From the NCBI RefSeq assembly GCF_902167635.1, contig NZ_CABHMS010000006.1, positions 434,001-498,000 of the forward strand: a stretch of DNA of 64,000 nt, in the 5' to 3' direction. How positions within the stretch are numbered: position 1 is the stretch's first letter; the number at the start of each line of letters is the position of its first letter. The translations under genes were made by a program, and so were the position numbers. Below the pieces are notes generated by a model. That model ran no database searches, had not been told where the DNA came from, and worked only from the letters and a program-made list of their open reading frames with translations. This DNA is from Chitinophaga vietnamensis (lineage in GTDB: Bacteria; Bacteroidota; Bacteroidia; Chitinophagales; Chitinophagaceae). This document shows, piece after piece, positions 32,378 to 42,600 of this stretch.

Positions 32378-33637
32378 TCAGAATTTCGGAAGATCAATTT
32401 CCGGGTGTTGGCCCTTGGCGGGGCGTTCAAAGATATCGCCGTATTGTGCATTGGCGGGTTTGAAGCCGCTGTTCCAGAGATAGAACCAGCCGTTTTCATA
32501 GCCGCCGCCATAGTCGATACGATCCTTGGCTTTGGCGGTGGCGTCGTTGGTGAACCTGGCTTTAGTGAGCTCTATCCATTCGCCGGTATTGGTTTTGATC
32601 CAGTGGTTGCCATAATAGCCCTTGCGGCCCAGGTGGCCATTTTCAAAGGAAAAGTTTTCGAGGAATGAGTAGAGATGCCCCATATATTTTCCGTCTTTCG
32701 GCGCGCGGAAGCTGGCGATGAGCTTCCACTCATGGTGCTCCGGCACGTAGAAATAAGCGGTGTAAGTGGTAGTGGCGCCTTGCGGAACGCTGTGCATCAG
32801 GAAGCGATAGGTTTCGCCGGCTTTCCAGTTGTAGATCCAGTGGCTATGCCCGCCGGTGCCTTCGCCACCAAACCCACTGGCATAAACGCTATCGCCTTTG
32901 GCGAGCATGACTACCTGGTCTTCATATTTCACCTTGCTGCGCTCCTGTGGTTCGCCACCGGCATCCCATACAGAAAAGATCACCCTTCTTTCAGTAGGAG
33001 AATTAACCTGCATACCAAAGTATCCGCGGTGGAAGCCGCAAGACATGAAGTAAGTACCGATCTTGTCTTCTCCTTCCGGCACTTTTATTTCGCCATAGAA
33101 CCACTCTACATTTTTGCCTTCCGGCACCGGATAGTTGAGGTGCACAGAAGCCGCGCGGCGCCAGGGTTTCGGGTTGAACTGGATATCTTTCACTGCGGCG
33201 CCTTCGAGCGTTACCGCTTTTACATCTGCATATATTTCTCCCTGCTTCTCCACTCCTTTCAATGTAATGCAATAAAAGCCTGGCTTTTTGATATTGGTTT
33301 GCAATACCGGAATTTTCGTATAGTCCTGATTGTTAGGAATGATAACTGTTTTGTCTGTTCCGTTTATACTCACATCTACTTTGCTGCCTGCATCTGATTT
33401 GGCTATCAGTGCTACTTTCAGCGGTCCGGTGCTGGCGGCATGAAAATAAAAGTTTATTGTATTGGCGTTATCTGTCCAGTGAATGACACCTTGTTGGTAG
33501 TCGATATCTACTTTTTCTTCCCTGGGGTCCGCATAGGCGGTGAAGCCGGGAAGCTCGGCGGCAGGCGCCTGAGCCGTGGCGTGATGTGCTGCAAGGCTAA
33601 ACGCCAGCAGAGCCGTAATGAGCGGGATATTTTTCAT
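32378..33637 (-). CDS. secreted DUF5077-DUF3472 protein
   Basis: From the ATG at 33637 the protein is 419 residues with the signal peptide MKNIPLITALLAFSLAAHHA. The first 130 residues form a beta-rich DUF5077-like part (TDNANTINFYFHAASTGPLK). The main part matches DUF3472: EWFYGEIKVPEG, YFMSCGFHRGYFGMQVNS, FSVWDAG, then GEGTGGHSHWIYNWKAGETY, and KGYYGNHWI. These proteins are exported and have a jelly-roll look, and are often near carbohydrate-active genes, but no substrate is proven. The gene is single, with its own terminator. Confidence 0.85.
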   Translation of the reverse strand: MKNIPLITALLAFSLAAHHATAQAPAAELPGFTAYADPREEKVDIDYQQGVIHWTDNANTINFYFHAASTGPLKVALIAKSDAGSKVDVSINGTDKTVIIPNNQDYTKIPVLQTNIKKPGFYCITLKGVEKQGEIYADVKAVTLEGAAVKDIQFNPKPWRRAASVHLNYPVPEGKNVEWFYGEIKVPEGEDKIGTYFMSCGFHRGYFGMQVNSPTERRVIFSVWDAGGEPQERSKVKYEDQVVMLAKGDSVYASGFGGEGTGGHSHWIYNWKAGETYRFLMHSVPQGATTTYTAYFYVPEHHEWKLIASFRAPKDGKYMGHLYSFLENFSFENGHLGRKGYYGNHWIKTNTGEWIELTKARFTNDATAKAKDRIDYGGGYENGWFYLWNSGFKPANAQYGDIFERPAKGQHPEIDLPKF

Positions 33638-33859
33638 TGTCCTGTTTTGATTGCCAACAAATAAAGCAGGAACGTTTTCTAAAAGCAATTTTATTCATCA
33701 AAATTGACACACGCGTGAGAAATGGCACGAAATGGGCAAAAATATATACAGCACAGCCTTATGAAGACTGTCTGAAACGCTCTGCCATGGCATATTTGCT
33801 TATGGGAACCGTTTTTGATCCGGCCTTTTTATTTACTCATCAAAAAAAATAAATTAATT

Positions 33860-34414
33860 ATGGCAAATCAACTTGATAACAAGAAAGTCGCTATACTGGT
33901 GGCAAATGGCTTCGAAGAAGTAGAACTTACGCAGCCACTGGAAGCGCTGAAAAATGCCGGAGCAGAGGTGGATATTGTATCTCCGGAAAAAGAAGTCGTA
34001 CGCGCCTGGGCAGAAAAAGAATGGGGCAAGGAATACCCGGTAAACAAGCAATTGAGCGAGGTAAAGGCACAGGATTATGATGCACTGGTATTGCCGGGCG
34101 GCGTGTTGAACCCCGATCAGTTGCGCATCAATCAGGATGCGGTAAACTTTGTAACCGGCTTCTTCGACGACAGCAAGCCGATTGCCGCTATTTGTCATGG
34201 CCCGTGGACGATGATTGAAACCGGTGAACTGGATGGACGCAGGGTCACCTCTTATCCCTCGCTGAAAACAGATCTCGAAAATGCCGGTGCGATGTGGCTG
34301 GATGAGGAAGTGGTAACTGATAACGGACTTGTTACCAGCAGAACACCAAAAGACCTGCCGGCTTTCTGTAAGAAGATGGTGGAAGAGATCGCCGAGGGCG
34401 CACATGCACTCTGA
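33860..34414 (+). CDS. DJ-1/PfpI family protein (YhbO-like)
   Basis: I use the ATG at 33860 (MANQLDNKKVAILVANGFEE), giving 184 residues; an alternative upstream TTG adds 15 residues. The fold is the type 1 glutamine amidotransferase-like DJ-1/PfpI group. The nucleophile Cys is in AAICHGPWTMIE, preceded by VLPGGVLNPDQLR, with a conserved Glu in NGFEEVELTQP. Relatives act as stress proteins with deglycase, chaperone or peptidase activities reported. The stop TGA abuts the rlpA stop of the other strand. Confidence 0.92.
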   Translation: MANQLDNKKVAILVANGFEEVELTQPLEALKNAGAEVDIVSPEKEVVRAWAEKEWGKEYPVNKQLSEVKAQDYDALVLPGGVLNPDQLRINQDAVNFVTGFFDDSKPIAAICHGPWTMIETGELDGRRVTSYPSLKTDLENAGAMWLDEEVVTDNGLVTSRTPKDLPAFCKKMVEEIAEGAHAL

Positions 34415-34777
34415 TCAATGTTTTCTCTTCTTGTAGGTCACTTCCACAGTGGCCGTACCTGTGCTGATCATACCCAGCTTGCCGGCGGCTTTGCGGGAAA
34501 CGTCGATGATGCGTCCTTTGGTGAAGGGGCCGCGGTCATTGACTTTCAACTTTACGCTACGTCCGTTGGCGATGTTGGTGACCCGTATTTTTGTGCCGAA
34601 AGGCAGGCTGGGGTGGGCAGCAGTCATACTATTCTGGTGGAAAATTTCACCGCTGGCGGTTTTCTTTCCGTCGAAGGAATCGCCATAGAAAGAAGCCTTT
34701 CCCGTTTGCGTGATCTTTTTGCTACAGGCGCTGCAAAGCAATAGCAAGGCCAGAGAAGGGGTCAGCAGATTCCTCAT
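34415..34777 (-). CDS. rlpA: RlpA-like double-psi beta-barrel lipoprotein
   Basis: This 120-residue protein has a lipoprotein signal with lipobox-like LLCSAC, so the mature end is an acylated Cys. The rest is one RlpA/DPBB domain: TGKASFYGDSFDGKKTASGE, HPSLPFGTKIRVTNIANG and KVNDRGPFTKGRIIDVSRKA, with the Asp of VNDRGPF that is needed in lytic transglycosylases. It lacks the C-terminal SPOR domain of E. coli RlpA. It probably cuts peptidoglycan at the division site or elsewhere in the periplasm. Confidence 0.9.
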   Translation of the reverse strand: MRNLLTPSLALLLLCSACSKKITQTGKASFYGDSFDGKKTASGEIFHQNSMTAAHPSLPFGTKIRVTNIANGRSVKLKVNDRGPFTKGRIIDVSRKAAGKLGMISTGTATVEVTYKKRKH

Positions 34778-34809
34778 GCGGTGCGGTTTAGGTGTAGCAT
34801 AAAAATAAA

Positions 34810-35307
34810 CTAATTTTCCGAGGCTTTCAGGTGCATGAGCGCACTTTTCACCATCACGGGTACTATCAGTCGATGGAACGGCTTTACAAAGAAAAAGTAA
34901 AATCTGCCCCAGCGATTATTGAAATATACAATGGTGGAACAGACCAGCGCGTGCTGCCGGAGATAAAGCGATACCCTGAAATCCAGGTGCTTATCGTCCG
35001 TGCCCATGATCAGCTCGTGATCATTTTTAGTGATAACGGTAAAGATACCGGCCTGTTCGCCTGGCGTGAGTGTTAACCGTGCGGTTCCTTGTTTGTCTGT
35101 TTTCAATCCAAACCATTTTACAATGGCATCACGGAAATGTAAGAGATGTTCCACCCAACGAGGAGCAGAAAAAACAAAGGCCTGCGTGATAGCGAGGAGA
35201 TTGGTGGGATGCGGCAGCGGCCCGGTATAGGCGTCTTTGTAATGGATAGCCGGCAATTGTTGCCACAGCAGTGAATCTGCTGGCAAAGAGGTTTTCATGA
35301 TCTTCAT
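34810..35307 (-). CDS. DUF2867 domain protein
   Basis: The 165-residue soluble protein looks like DUF2867. It has ALPxxSLLWQQLP-like beginning (SLPADSLLWQQLPAIHYKDA), then LTPGEQAGIFTVITKNDHEL, and the late HLDFRVSLYL with YFFFVKPFHRLIVPVM. Start may be the ATG at 35307 or the one three codons later (35298). No function is established. It is divergent from poxB, with fewer than 100 bases between the two starts. Confidence 0.75.
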   Translation of the reverse strand: MKIMKTSLPADSLLWQQLPAIHYKDAYTGPLPHPTNLLAITQAFVFSAPRWVEHLLHFRDAIVKWFGLKTDKQGTARLTLTPGEQAGIFTVITKNDHELIMGTDDKHLDFRVSLYLRQHALVCSTIVYFNNRWGRFYFFFVKPFHRLIVPVMVKSALMHLKASEN

Positions 35308-35404
35308 AAAAAATGTAGCTGGCCGCAGCGCAAAGGTAGGTGAACAATGTATAAGAAAAAATGGTTTTATTGATCATACCTACAATTTTCAAAAAAGATA
35401 TTTT

Positions 35405-37141
35405 ATGGGGAAATCAGTTGCTGACCAGCTTGTATCGATGCTTGCAGATGCAGGCGTGAAACGTATCTACGCCGTTACGGGAGATAGTTTAAATCATGTT
35501 AACGATGCTGTGCGCCGCGACGGGCGTATACAGTGGATACATGTACGACATGAAGAGGCCGGCGCTTATGCCGCCGGCGCAGATGCCCAGCTGTTGGGCA
35601 TTGGCTGTTGTGCTGGCAGCAGTGGCCCGGGGCATGTGCACCTGGTGAATGGTCTTTACGATGCGCATCGTTCCGGCGCGCCGGTGCTGGCCATTGCATC
35701 CACTTGTGCCACCAATGAATTTGGCAGTGGTTACTTCCAGGAAACGAATATCATCAAACTGTTTGATGATTGCAGCCATTATAACCAGTTGGCCGCTACG
35801 CCGGAACAGGCGCCGCGTATGATGCAGGCTGCGTTGCAGCATGCGGTACACAAACGTGGCGTAGCTGTGATCGGATTGCCGGGCGATGTAGCCGCCGCCA
35901 CTGCCGTGGAGATACCTACCGCTATGCGGGTGTACCGGCCTAATCCCGTGATACGACCGTCTGACGAAGAGTTGCAGCAGCTTGCTGCAATATTACAAGC
36001 GCCGGGCAGAGTAGCCATCTATTGCGGCCTTGGCGCTGCTGCCGCACATGATGAAGTGGTCGCGTTATCTTCTCTCCTGAAGGCCCCTGTCTCCTATTCT
36101 TTCCGCGCGAAAATGGGCATCCAGCATCATAATCCTAATGAAGTGGGCATGACCGGCTTACTGGGCCTGGCATCTGCCTATAAAAGCATGCATGAAGCAG
36201 ATGTGTTGTTATTGTTAGGAACAGATTTTCCGTACACGCCGTTTATCCCGGAGCACTCCCGCATTATACAGATAGACTTGCAACCTGAACGACTAGGTCG
36301 CCGTGCGAACCTTGAAATGGGCCTCTGTGGCGACATCCAGGACACGCTAAAAGCCCTGCTGCCTTTGCTGAAAGAAAAAACAGACCGCGATTTTCTTGAT
36401 TCCATGCTCGAATTTTACCGAGAGATACGAAAGAAATTACAGACCTATGTAGAAGACAAAGGTAAAGAAGCCGCCGTGAGCCCGGAATTTGTGGCGACAA
36501 CGATCAGCCGTTTGGCCGCCACCGACGCCATTTTTACGGTAGATACAGGCATGACCAACGTATGGACCGCCCGCTACCTGGAGAGTACCGGTAAGCGCAC
36601 TTTGTTGGGTTCTTTCAATCATGGCTCTATGGCCAATGCCCTGCCGCAGGCCATCGGCGCGGCTTTGGCGCAACCCGGCCGGGAAGTGTTTGCCCTCTGC
36701 GGTGATGGCGGTTTGACGATGACACTCGGAGATCTTATGACCATACAGCAATATAAACTTCCCGTAAAAGTGATCGTTTTCAACAATCGCGCATTGGGCA
36801 TGGTGAAGCTGGAAATGGAAGTAGCCGGCATCCCCGACTGGCAAACAGATATGGTGAACCCCGACTTTGCCGCCGTGGCGCAGGCGATGGGCTTCACCGC
36901 CTTTACCGTGAAAAATCCGGAAGAGGTAGAAACAGTGCTATCAAATGCTGCAAAGACCGCCGGGCCAGTGCTGGTAAGCGTTTTCACCAATCCTGATTCT
37001 CTTGCGATGCCACCGAAAATAGAATTTTCGCAAATGAAAGGATATGCCCTCTGGATGAGTAAATTGATCCTCAGTGGCCGTTATGATGAAGTATTTGATG
37101 CTGTGAAATCTAACTACAAACATCTGAAAGATGTACTATAA
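35405..37141 (+). CDS. poxB: pyruvate:quinone oxidoreductase (pyruvate oxidase) PoxB
   Basis: From the ATG at 35405 the protein is 578 residues, close to E. coli PoxB (572). It is a thiamine diphosphate and FAD enzyme that turns pyruvate into acetate and CO2 and feeds electrons to quinones. The N-terminal HVRHEEAGAYAAGADAQL holds the thiamine-activating Glu, and the C-terminal CGDGGLTMTLGDLMT is the thiamine diphosphate-Mg motif ending near FNNRALGMVKLE. The C-terminal SGRYDEVFDAVKSN matches the membrane-binding tail. The stop abuts that of the tamL gene. Confidence 0.94.
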   Translation: MGKSVADQLVSMLADAGVKRIYAVTGDSLNHVNDAVRRDGRIQWIHVRHEEAGAYAAGADAQLLGIGCCAGSSGPGHVHLVNGLYDAHRSGAPVLAIASTCATNEFGSGYFQETNIIKLFDDCSHYNQLAATPEQAPRMMQAALQHAVHKRGVAVIGLPGDVAAATAVEIPTAMRVYRPNPVIRPSDEELQQLAAILQAPGRVAIYCGLGAAAAHDEVVALSSLLKAPVSYSFRAKMGIQHHNPNEVGMTGLLGLASAYKSMHEADVLLLLGTDFPYTPFIPEHSRIIQIDLQPERLGRRANLEMGLCGDIQDTLKALLPLLKEKTDRDFLDSMLEFYREIRKKLQTYVEDKGKEAAVSPEFVATTISRLAATDAIFTVDTGMTNVWTARYLESTGKRTLLGSFNHGSMANALPQAIGAALAQPGREVFALCGDGGLTMTLGDLMTIQQYKLPVKVIVFNNRALGMVKLEMEVAGIPDWQTDMVNPDFAAVAQAMGFTAFTVKNPEEVETVLSNAAKTAGPVLVSVFTNPDSLAMPPKIEFSQMKGYALWMSKLILSGRYDEVFDAVKSNYKHLKDVL

Positions 37142-39598
37142 CTAGAACGGATATCCGATCGCGATATTCAGTATCAGGTTTTTCTTTCTCCATTCAGGAT
37201 CGCCGAAGGCGATCTTATCAATTACCCATCGCTCCTTTTCGGGCAGATAGGGAATGCGCAGCGGGAACGCGAGATCCAGTCGTACCACTACGATAGAGGC
37301 ATCTATACGTAAGCCCAGGCCAGCGCCTACTGCGATCTCTTTATAGAAAGAGCCGAATTTGAATTGCCCGCCGGGCTGGCTGGTATCAGACTTTTGCAGC
37401 CAGATATTGCCGGCATCCACAAATGCGGCCACATTGAAAACGCTGGCTACATGCACGCGCAGCTCGGAGTTAAATTCCAGTTTGATATCGCCGGCTTCGT
37501 TGGCCAGCAGCCTGGAAGATGTATCCAGCGCGGGGTTGTGGTAGGTGCCCGGCCCCAGCGTACGCGCCCGGAATGCGCGGATACTGCTGCTACCGCCGGT
37601 AAAGAACTGCTTCACGAAAGGCAATGACCGCGATGCGCCATACGTACTATTACCATAAGGAAGACCATAGCCAACAAACAGGCGGTTGATCCATTGTTTG
37701 CCCTTGCCAATCGCCCAGTAGTGGCGGCCTTCGAGAGAAAGACGCTCATATTGCGCAAAAGGATTTTTAAGAATATTGCGTGTGCTGTCTCCCTGCTTGG
37801 GGATGATCAGACCGGCGAGATTACCGGATACATCGAGGTTGCCGCTGAGATAGAAAGAATGCACGCGGTTAGGCGCCTGGTTATTGTAGGTGATCGTATA
37901 GTTACCACCTAAAATAAATTGTTTAGAGATTGCGGCGCGCTGGCCGGGGTCGTGTTTCAGAATGCTGTCGTATGCCGCGGTAGTCTTTGTGGGCAGCACA
38001 TAAGAAACGGCTATCGGTGAAAGGATATGGCTCAGGTACTGGTTATGTTGCCACAAGTATTGCAACTGCACCGTATAGGCGTTGAGGTTATACAACCCTG
38101 CGCGGCTGTAGAGATCATATCCCACGCTGATGCGCGTACGCGGCACATAGGGCGTTCTGATATTGATACCTTTGATGGGCGTAAAGAAGCGCGGGATGGT
38201 AACCGCCACCTCGCCTCCCAGCACATAGGAATTAGACCCACCGCTGCTTTTAGCGCCTGTTTGCCATTCCAGACCGCCCGTGAGCGATATCTCCAACAGG
38301 TTGGCGGAATGCAGCCAGTTGCGATTCTTGGCGGTGATCTTTACCTGCGAACCCACAAATCCATTCGACTTGGAAGTGCCTCTCAGCTCGGCTTGCAGCG
38401 AACGGCGCGGATAAGGGGTGAGATAAAATTTGGCATCGAGCCAGCCGCTATCTAACCGCAAACTGTTGTTGACCATATTGCGGTAGTTGCCGTAACGCGC
38501 GGCGCTGTCGCGGCGGGCGCGTGATGCGGAGTCCCTTGTAAGCGATACCGGCGCCTGGTTCAAGCCAACGCCCACAATATTGTGTATAGCGGTATCTCTT
38601 ACAGGCCTGAACTGTCCTTTCACAAATTTGAATGTGCCCAGGTTGATCAGCCTTTGTAAAGTAATGTTATGCGAGCTTTGACGGTACAGGCTATCAGGAC
38701 GAAGGAACACCGATCTTTCAAAAACGATCGGCTTGAAACGCTTCGATGAATCTACGATATATACATTCTTGTAGCGTTCCGGTGTTCCCAGTACGGAAGC
38801 GGAATCGTTTTCCAGTGAATAATCCGGGAACAGGGTGATATCATGCATCCGGTAGGGCCGCAGTGCCGCTATTGGCGTATTGTCCTTGATCTTCACATAC
38901 ATAGCTACGGTGCCGTTGTGGTTACTGTCGGCCTGCACGATGAGATAATCCGGCGTAAAGTAATAGTAACCCATTTCTTTGAGATTAGCGTGTATACGTT
39001 CCCGTTCGGCTTTGATAGAATCGAGAGAATAAGGCTCCCCTACTTCCAGCGAGCTTTCTTCTTTCATGGGCAGTATCGTTTTGCCAATAGCACTGCTGTC
39101 TGTTTCATACGTTACACTTCTGATGGTATAGCGAAGACTGGGCGTAGCGGTGTATTGGATAGATGCTTTTTTCTTGCCGGAATATTTGACGCTGGCGCCT
39201 ACATCTGACTGGAAGTAGCCATGATCCGACAGGTATTCTTTCAGTACATTGGCGGTATAGTCAGGTTTGGCCTGGCTCATGAGCACAGGCGCTTCACCCC
39301 ATTTTTTTCTGAGCAAATAATTCAATCCTTTGCCTCTAGGTTCCTTGCCCATATTGTATAACCACAATTTGATAGGCATGCCGAGAAACTTTTTATTAGG
39401 CATGGGTCGAATACGTTTTTCCATTCCTTCTGTGAGCGAGGAATAATCTCTGGGTTTCTTTTTTTCGTTCCACTTGATGCTGCTCCCTGTATATAGGCGA
39501 TCGTTCTCCGGCACGGTACGCGTAGTACTGCAGGAGCTGACCGCCAGGTATAACAGGCAGATGAAAGAAGCGATGATATGACTGTTTTTGTGCTGCAT
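37142..39598 (-). CDS. tamL: TamL: BamA/TamA-family outer membrane lipoprotein
   Basis: The 818-residue protein starts with a signal ending in AVSSC, a lipobox, as in the Bacteroidota TamL form of the Omp85 family. POTRA-like repeats fill about residues 90-330 (e.g. YLSDHGYFQSDVGASVKYSG). The last 400 residues are an outer membrane beta-barrel, with the Omp85 stretch VKQFFTGGSSSIRAFRARTL carrying the RxF-type motif and ending in phenylalanine. It works with TamB, the gene 15 nt upstream in the same operon, in outer membrane assembly or lipid flow. Confidence 0.93.
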   Translation of the reverse strand: MQHKNSHIIASFICLLYLAVSSCSTTRTVPENDRLYTGSSIKWNEKKKPRDYSSLTEGMEKRIRPMPNKKFLGMPIKLWLYNMGKEPRGKGLNYLLRKKWGEAPVLMSQAKPDYTANVLKEYLSDHGYFQSDVGASVKYSGKKKASIQYTATPSLRYTIRSVTYETDSSAIGKTILPMKEESSLEVGEPYSLDSIKAERERIHANLKEMGYYYFTPDYLIVQADSNHNGTVAMYVKIKDNTPIAALRPYRMHDITLFPDYSLENDSASVLGTPERYKNVYIVDSSKRFKPIVFERSVFLRPDSLYRQSSHNITLQRLINLGTFKFVKGQFRPVRDTAIHNIVGVGLNQAPVSLTRDSASRARRDSAARYGNYRNMVNNSLRLDSGWLDAKFYLTPYPRRSLQAELRGTSKSNGFVGSQVKITAKNRNWLHSANLLEISLTGGLEWQTGAKSSGGSNSYVLGGEVAVTIPRFFTPIKGINIRTPYVPRTRISVGYDLYSRAGLYNLNAYTVQLQYLWQHNQYLSHILSPIAVSYVLPTKTTAAYDSILKHDPGQRAAISKQFILGGNYTITYNNQAPNRVHSFYLSGNLDVSGNLAGLIIPKQGDSTRNILKNPFAQYERLSLEGRHYWAIGKGKQWINRLFVGYGLPYGNSTYGASRSLPFVKQFFTGGSSSIRAFRARTLGPGTYHNPALDTSSRLLANEAGDIKLEFNSELRVHVASVFNVAAFVDAGNIWLQKSDTSQPGGQFKFGSFYKEIAVGAGLGLRIDASIVVVRLDLAFPLRIPYLPEKERWVIDKIAFGDPEWRKKNLILNIAIGYPF

Positions 39599-39613
39599 CC
39601 GTTCGGAAACTGT

Positions 39614-42600
39614 TTATTTTTTATTTTTTTTCTTATCTGATTCACGCAATTTTGTGGCGCTGGTACTGCGTTTGGCCCGCTGTAATATCTCTCTGAACTC
39701 ATCATAGTCCATTACCAACATAAATGCTACGCCGCTTTCTACGATCTGTCCTTCAATCACTGATTGATTATTATTCCTGTATACGCGCACCTTGTAACGC
39801 CCGTCGCGCGTGAGTTTGTAGTCGATAGATACATCACCGACGATCGAGCTGGCATTCTGTGCCTGCTGGCTACCGGCCAGCATGATGTTGGAACCAACGG
39901 AAACGGTTAAACGATCATTGAACAATGTTTTAGATGCGCCGATGTTCAACTTGGTTTGTTCCTGTGCGCTGCCGGTAGAATAATCCTGCTGGCTTTGCAG
40001 GTCGAAGTTGAGGTCTACACCTTTGATGAGGTTACCAGCGAGATTGTTCAGCTGTTGCGACAGGATTTTACTCACGCTGTTACGCGCGGCCTGGGCTACG
40101 CCACCAGCGGCACTGTTATCCAATGTGCTGGTAGGGTCGTCGGGGATGAATGTGCCCAGTACCAATAAGCCCATTACCTGTTTGTTTACTTCAGAAGGGA
40201 CCTGGTTCAGTTGTTTCAGCTTGTTGTATGGCGCGCCTTTCAGCACATTGCGTTCTTTTTCAGGCATGTCAAGACTGAAGCTGATATCCGGTTTCATCAT
40301 ATTCCCTTTGATCATGAGGTATACTTCAAAAGGCAAACGCTGTTTGTAAGTGTTGCGCACACTGGCGTCGTTGACGTCGGCCAGCCCATCGCTTACAAGG
40401 TCGATGGCGGGCGCGTACACGGTATATTTGGCGGTGATGTCCAGATCGGCATTCATGGCATCTCCATTGAAAGAAATGTAACTGCCTTTCTGGATATCAA
40501 AAGATCTTTTGATCAACTGATTCAGCGACATTTCGTATTTTCCTTCGTTGATCTCATAGCGGCCGGTGAGGCTCATCTTGCTACTGGCATCAAGGGTGGC
40601 GTTGATATTGGCCGTACCCTTTGCTTCTACATAATCTCCATTCTGTTTATCAATAATTATTTTAATCAAAGACTCAGGTGTGATCTCCATGTTGCCGGAG
40701 AAGTTGATGCCTTTGAGTTTTGGATTCTGATATTTCAGGCTGTCCATTTTTGCAATGAGTGCGGAATCTACCGGACGGGATTTATCTACAAATTCCACTA
40801 CTCCTTCCCTGTCGGCCAGTCCTGGCGCTTCTTGCGGGATGGTTAGCGTTACTTTGGATTTATCACGCAGCTTCACGGTGGCATCTATTCTTGGCATATC
40901 CATAGAGCCGCGGATCTTTACCTTGCTATCGATGAACGCAGGTCCATAGATCCACTGATCCTCATTCTGTTGAGCGCCCAGCACCATGAAATTGTCGGCA
41001 TTAACATCCAGGTTGAAATTATATTTAGTGAAATCAGGCGTGTTGATACGGCCATTCACGACCATCTCATTACCCAGACTATCAGCTATCACCACATTAT
41101 TCATCGCGATGCCTTTTTCGTCGATGAGAATATTTTCATCGGGGAGATGAAGATTTGCGCCTATCATGCTGATGGTGCCGCCCGCATTGTTGAAATGCAG
41201 GTTACCCAATATTTCCAGCGTCTTGGTATCGCCGTTGATGGTGAACTTGCCGTCTGTGCTGCCGTACATCCGCGTAAGGTTGCCCATGGTAAAGGGTTCC
41301 AGGGCTGACATGTTCAGGTGGTTGATGTTGACGGTGGCATTGATCGTACTATCATAAGTACCGTTGATCTTCAGATCATTTTCATTGCCGCTAAGGCTGG
41401 CCTGGAGACTATACTGGTTGGGCTGCGTGTTCTCCACGGAGGCATCCACCGTGCCCATGAGTGTATTCTTCACCGTTAGACTGTCCAGTTTCAGGGTGGC
41501 ATTGATCAGCGGTGATTTATCCCAGTTGCGGACGGTGGCTTCAGCATTGAGGTTACCGTTGGCCAGCAGTGTGTCTGTAGCCAGCAGGCCGGTGATGGTG
41601 GACAATTTAAAGTTAGCCACATTCAGCTGCAATGCGGGCGTAGTGCTGGAATCCGGTTTGGTGGCCAGTTGCAGCGATTGGCTGCCTTGCGATAACCGGA
41701 TATTGGCGGTATCGGGCAGACCATTTTTCATTCGCAATAAATTGTTACGATCCACTACCCATTCCTGTTTATTGAGCAGCAGCCCAGGTTTGAGGGAAAG
41801 CTCCATTACATTGGCGGGCAGGAAAGTAAGCATACCGCCCAGCTTATATTTGGCGCGGTAGCTGGCATCATCCAGCAGCAGGTCGAAGTTGACCACGCCG
41901 GCGTTGGCGTGGGAAGATACCTGTGTATGGTGCAGCGGGAAAGTAGGATGCGCCATATGGGCGAGCGCTACGTTCGCTTGCAGAGAGGTGTCGAGGATGT
42001 GGGCAGAGAGGCCGAGGCTGTCGATCTTCAGGGAATCGTATGCCAGCTTCGGCGCAAATGCCTGCATGACGAACAGGCTGCTATCGCTATTAAGCCTTCC
42101 GGTGATGACCAGTGGCTTATCTACGCGGAGCGCCGGAAACAGTGGCTGCAGGCTGCGGGGCCAGATGAGAGAGGCGTCCCAGGTAAGCAGCTGGCCATGC
42201 GGCGGTTCGATGATACGACCAGAATCTCTTGGCAGCAGCGGTTTTGAGATGATCTGCGAGAGGGCGGCCCCTATTTTCGTATAGTCGAGATGGCCATAGG
42301 CGTTGATAGGGCCGAGCGGGCTTTTCAGCTCCAACATTTGTTGATAGGTGTAGGTAGCGAGCAGTGAAACGGTATCCAGCGGCGCCACATGCCCTTTGGT
42401 GGCGATCTGCCAGTTGGTGAGCAAGGCGGAACCTTCGATCCGCTGTGGTTCAAGACTGCTGAAATCCGCATTGAGCAGGCCGCTCACGCTGAGCGGCTCG
42501 GTATACCAATGGGTAGCGTAAAGGTCTGCTTTGGTAATATCTATATTGGCTTTCAACGATTCGAGGGAAGTATCGCCCAGCGTTCCGCTGATATCGAATA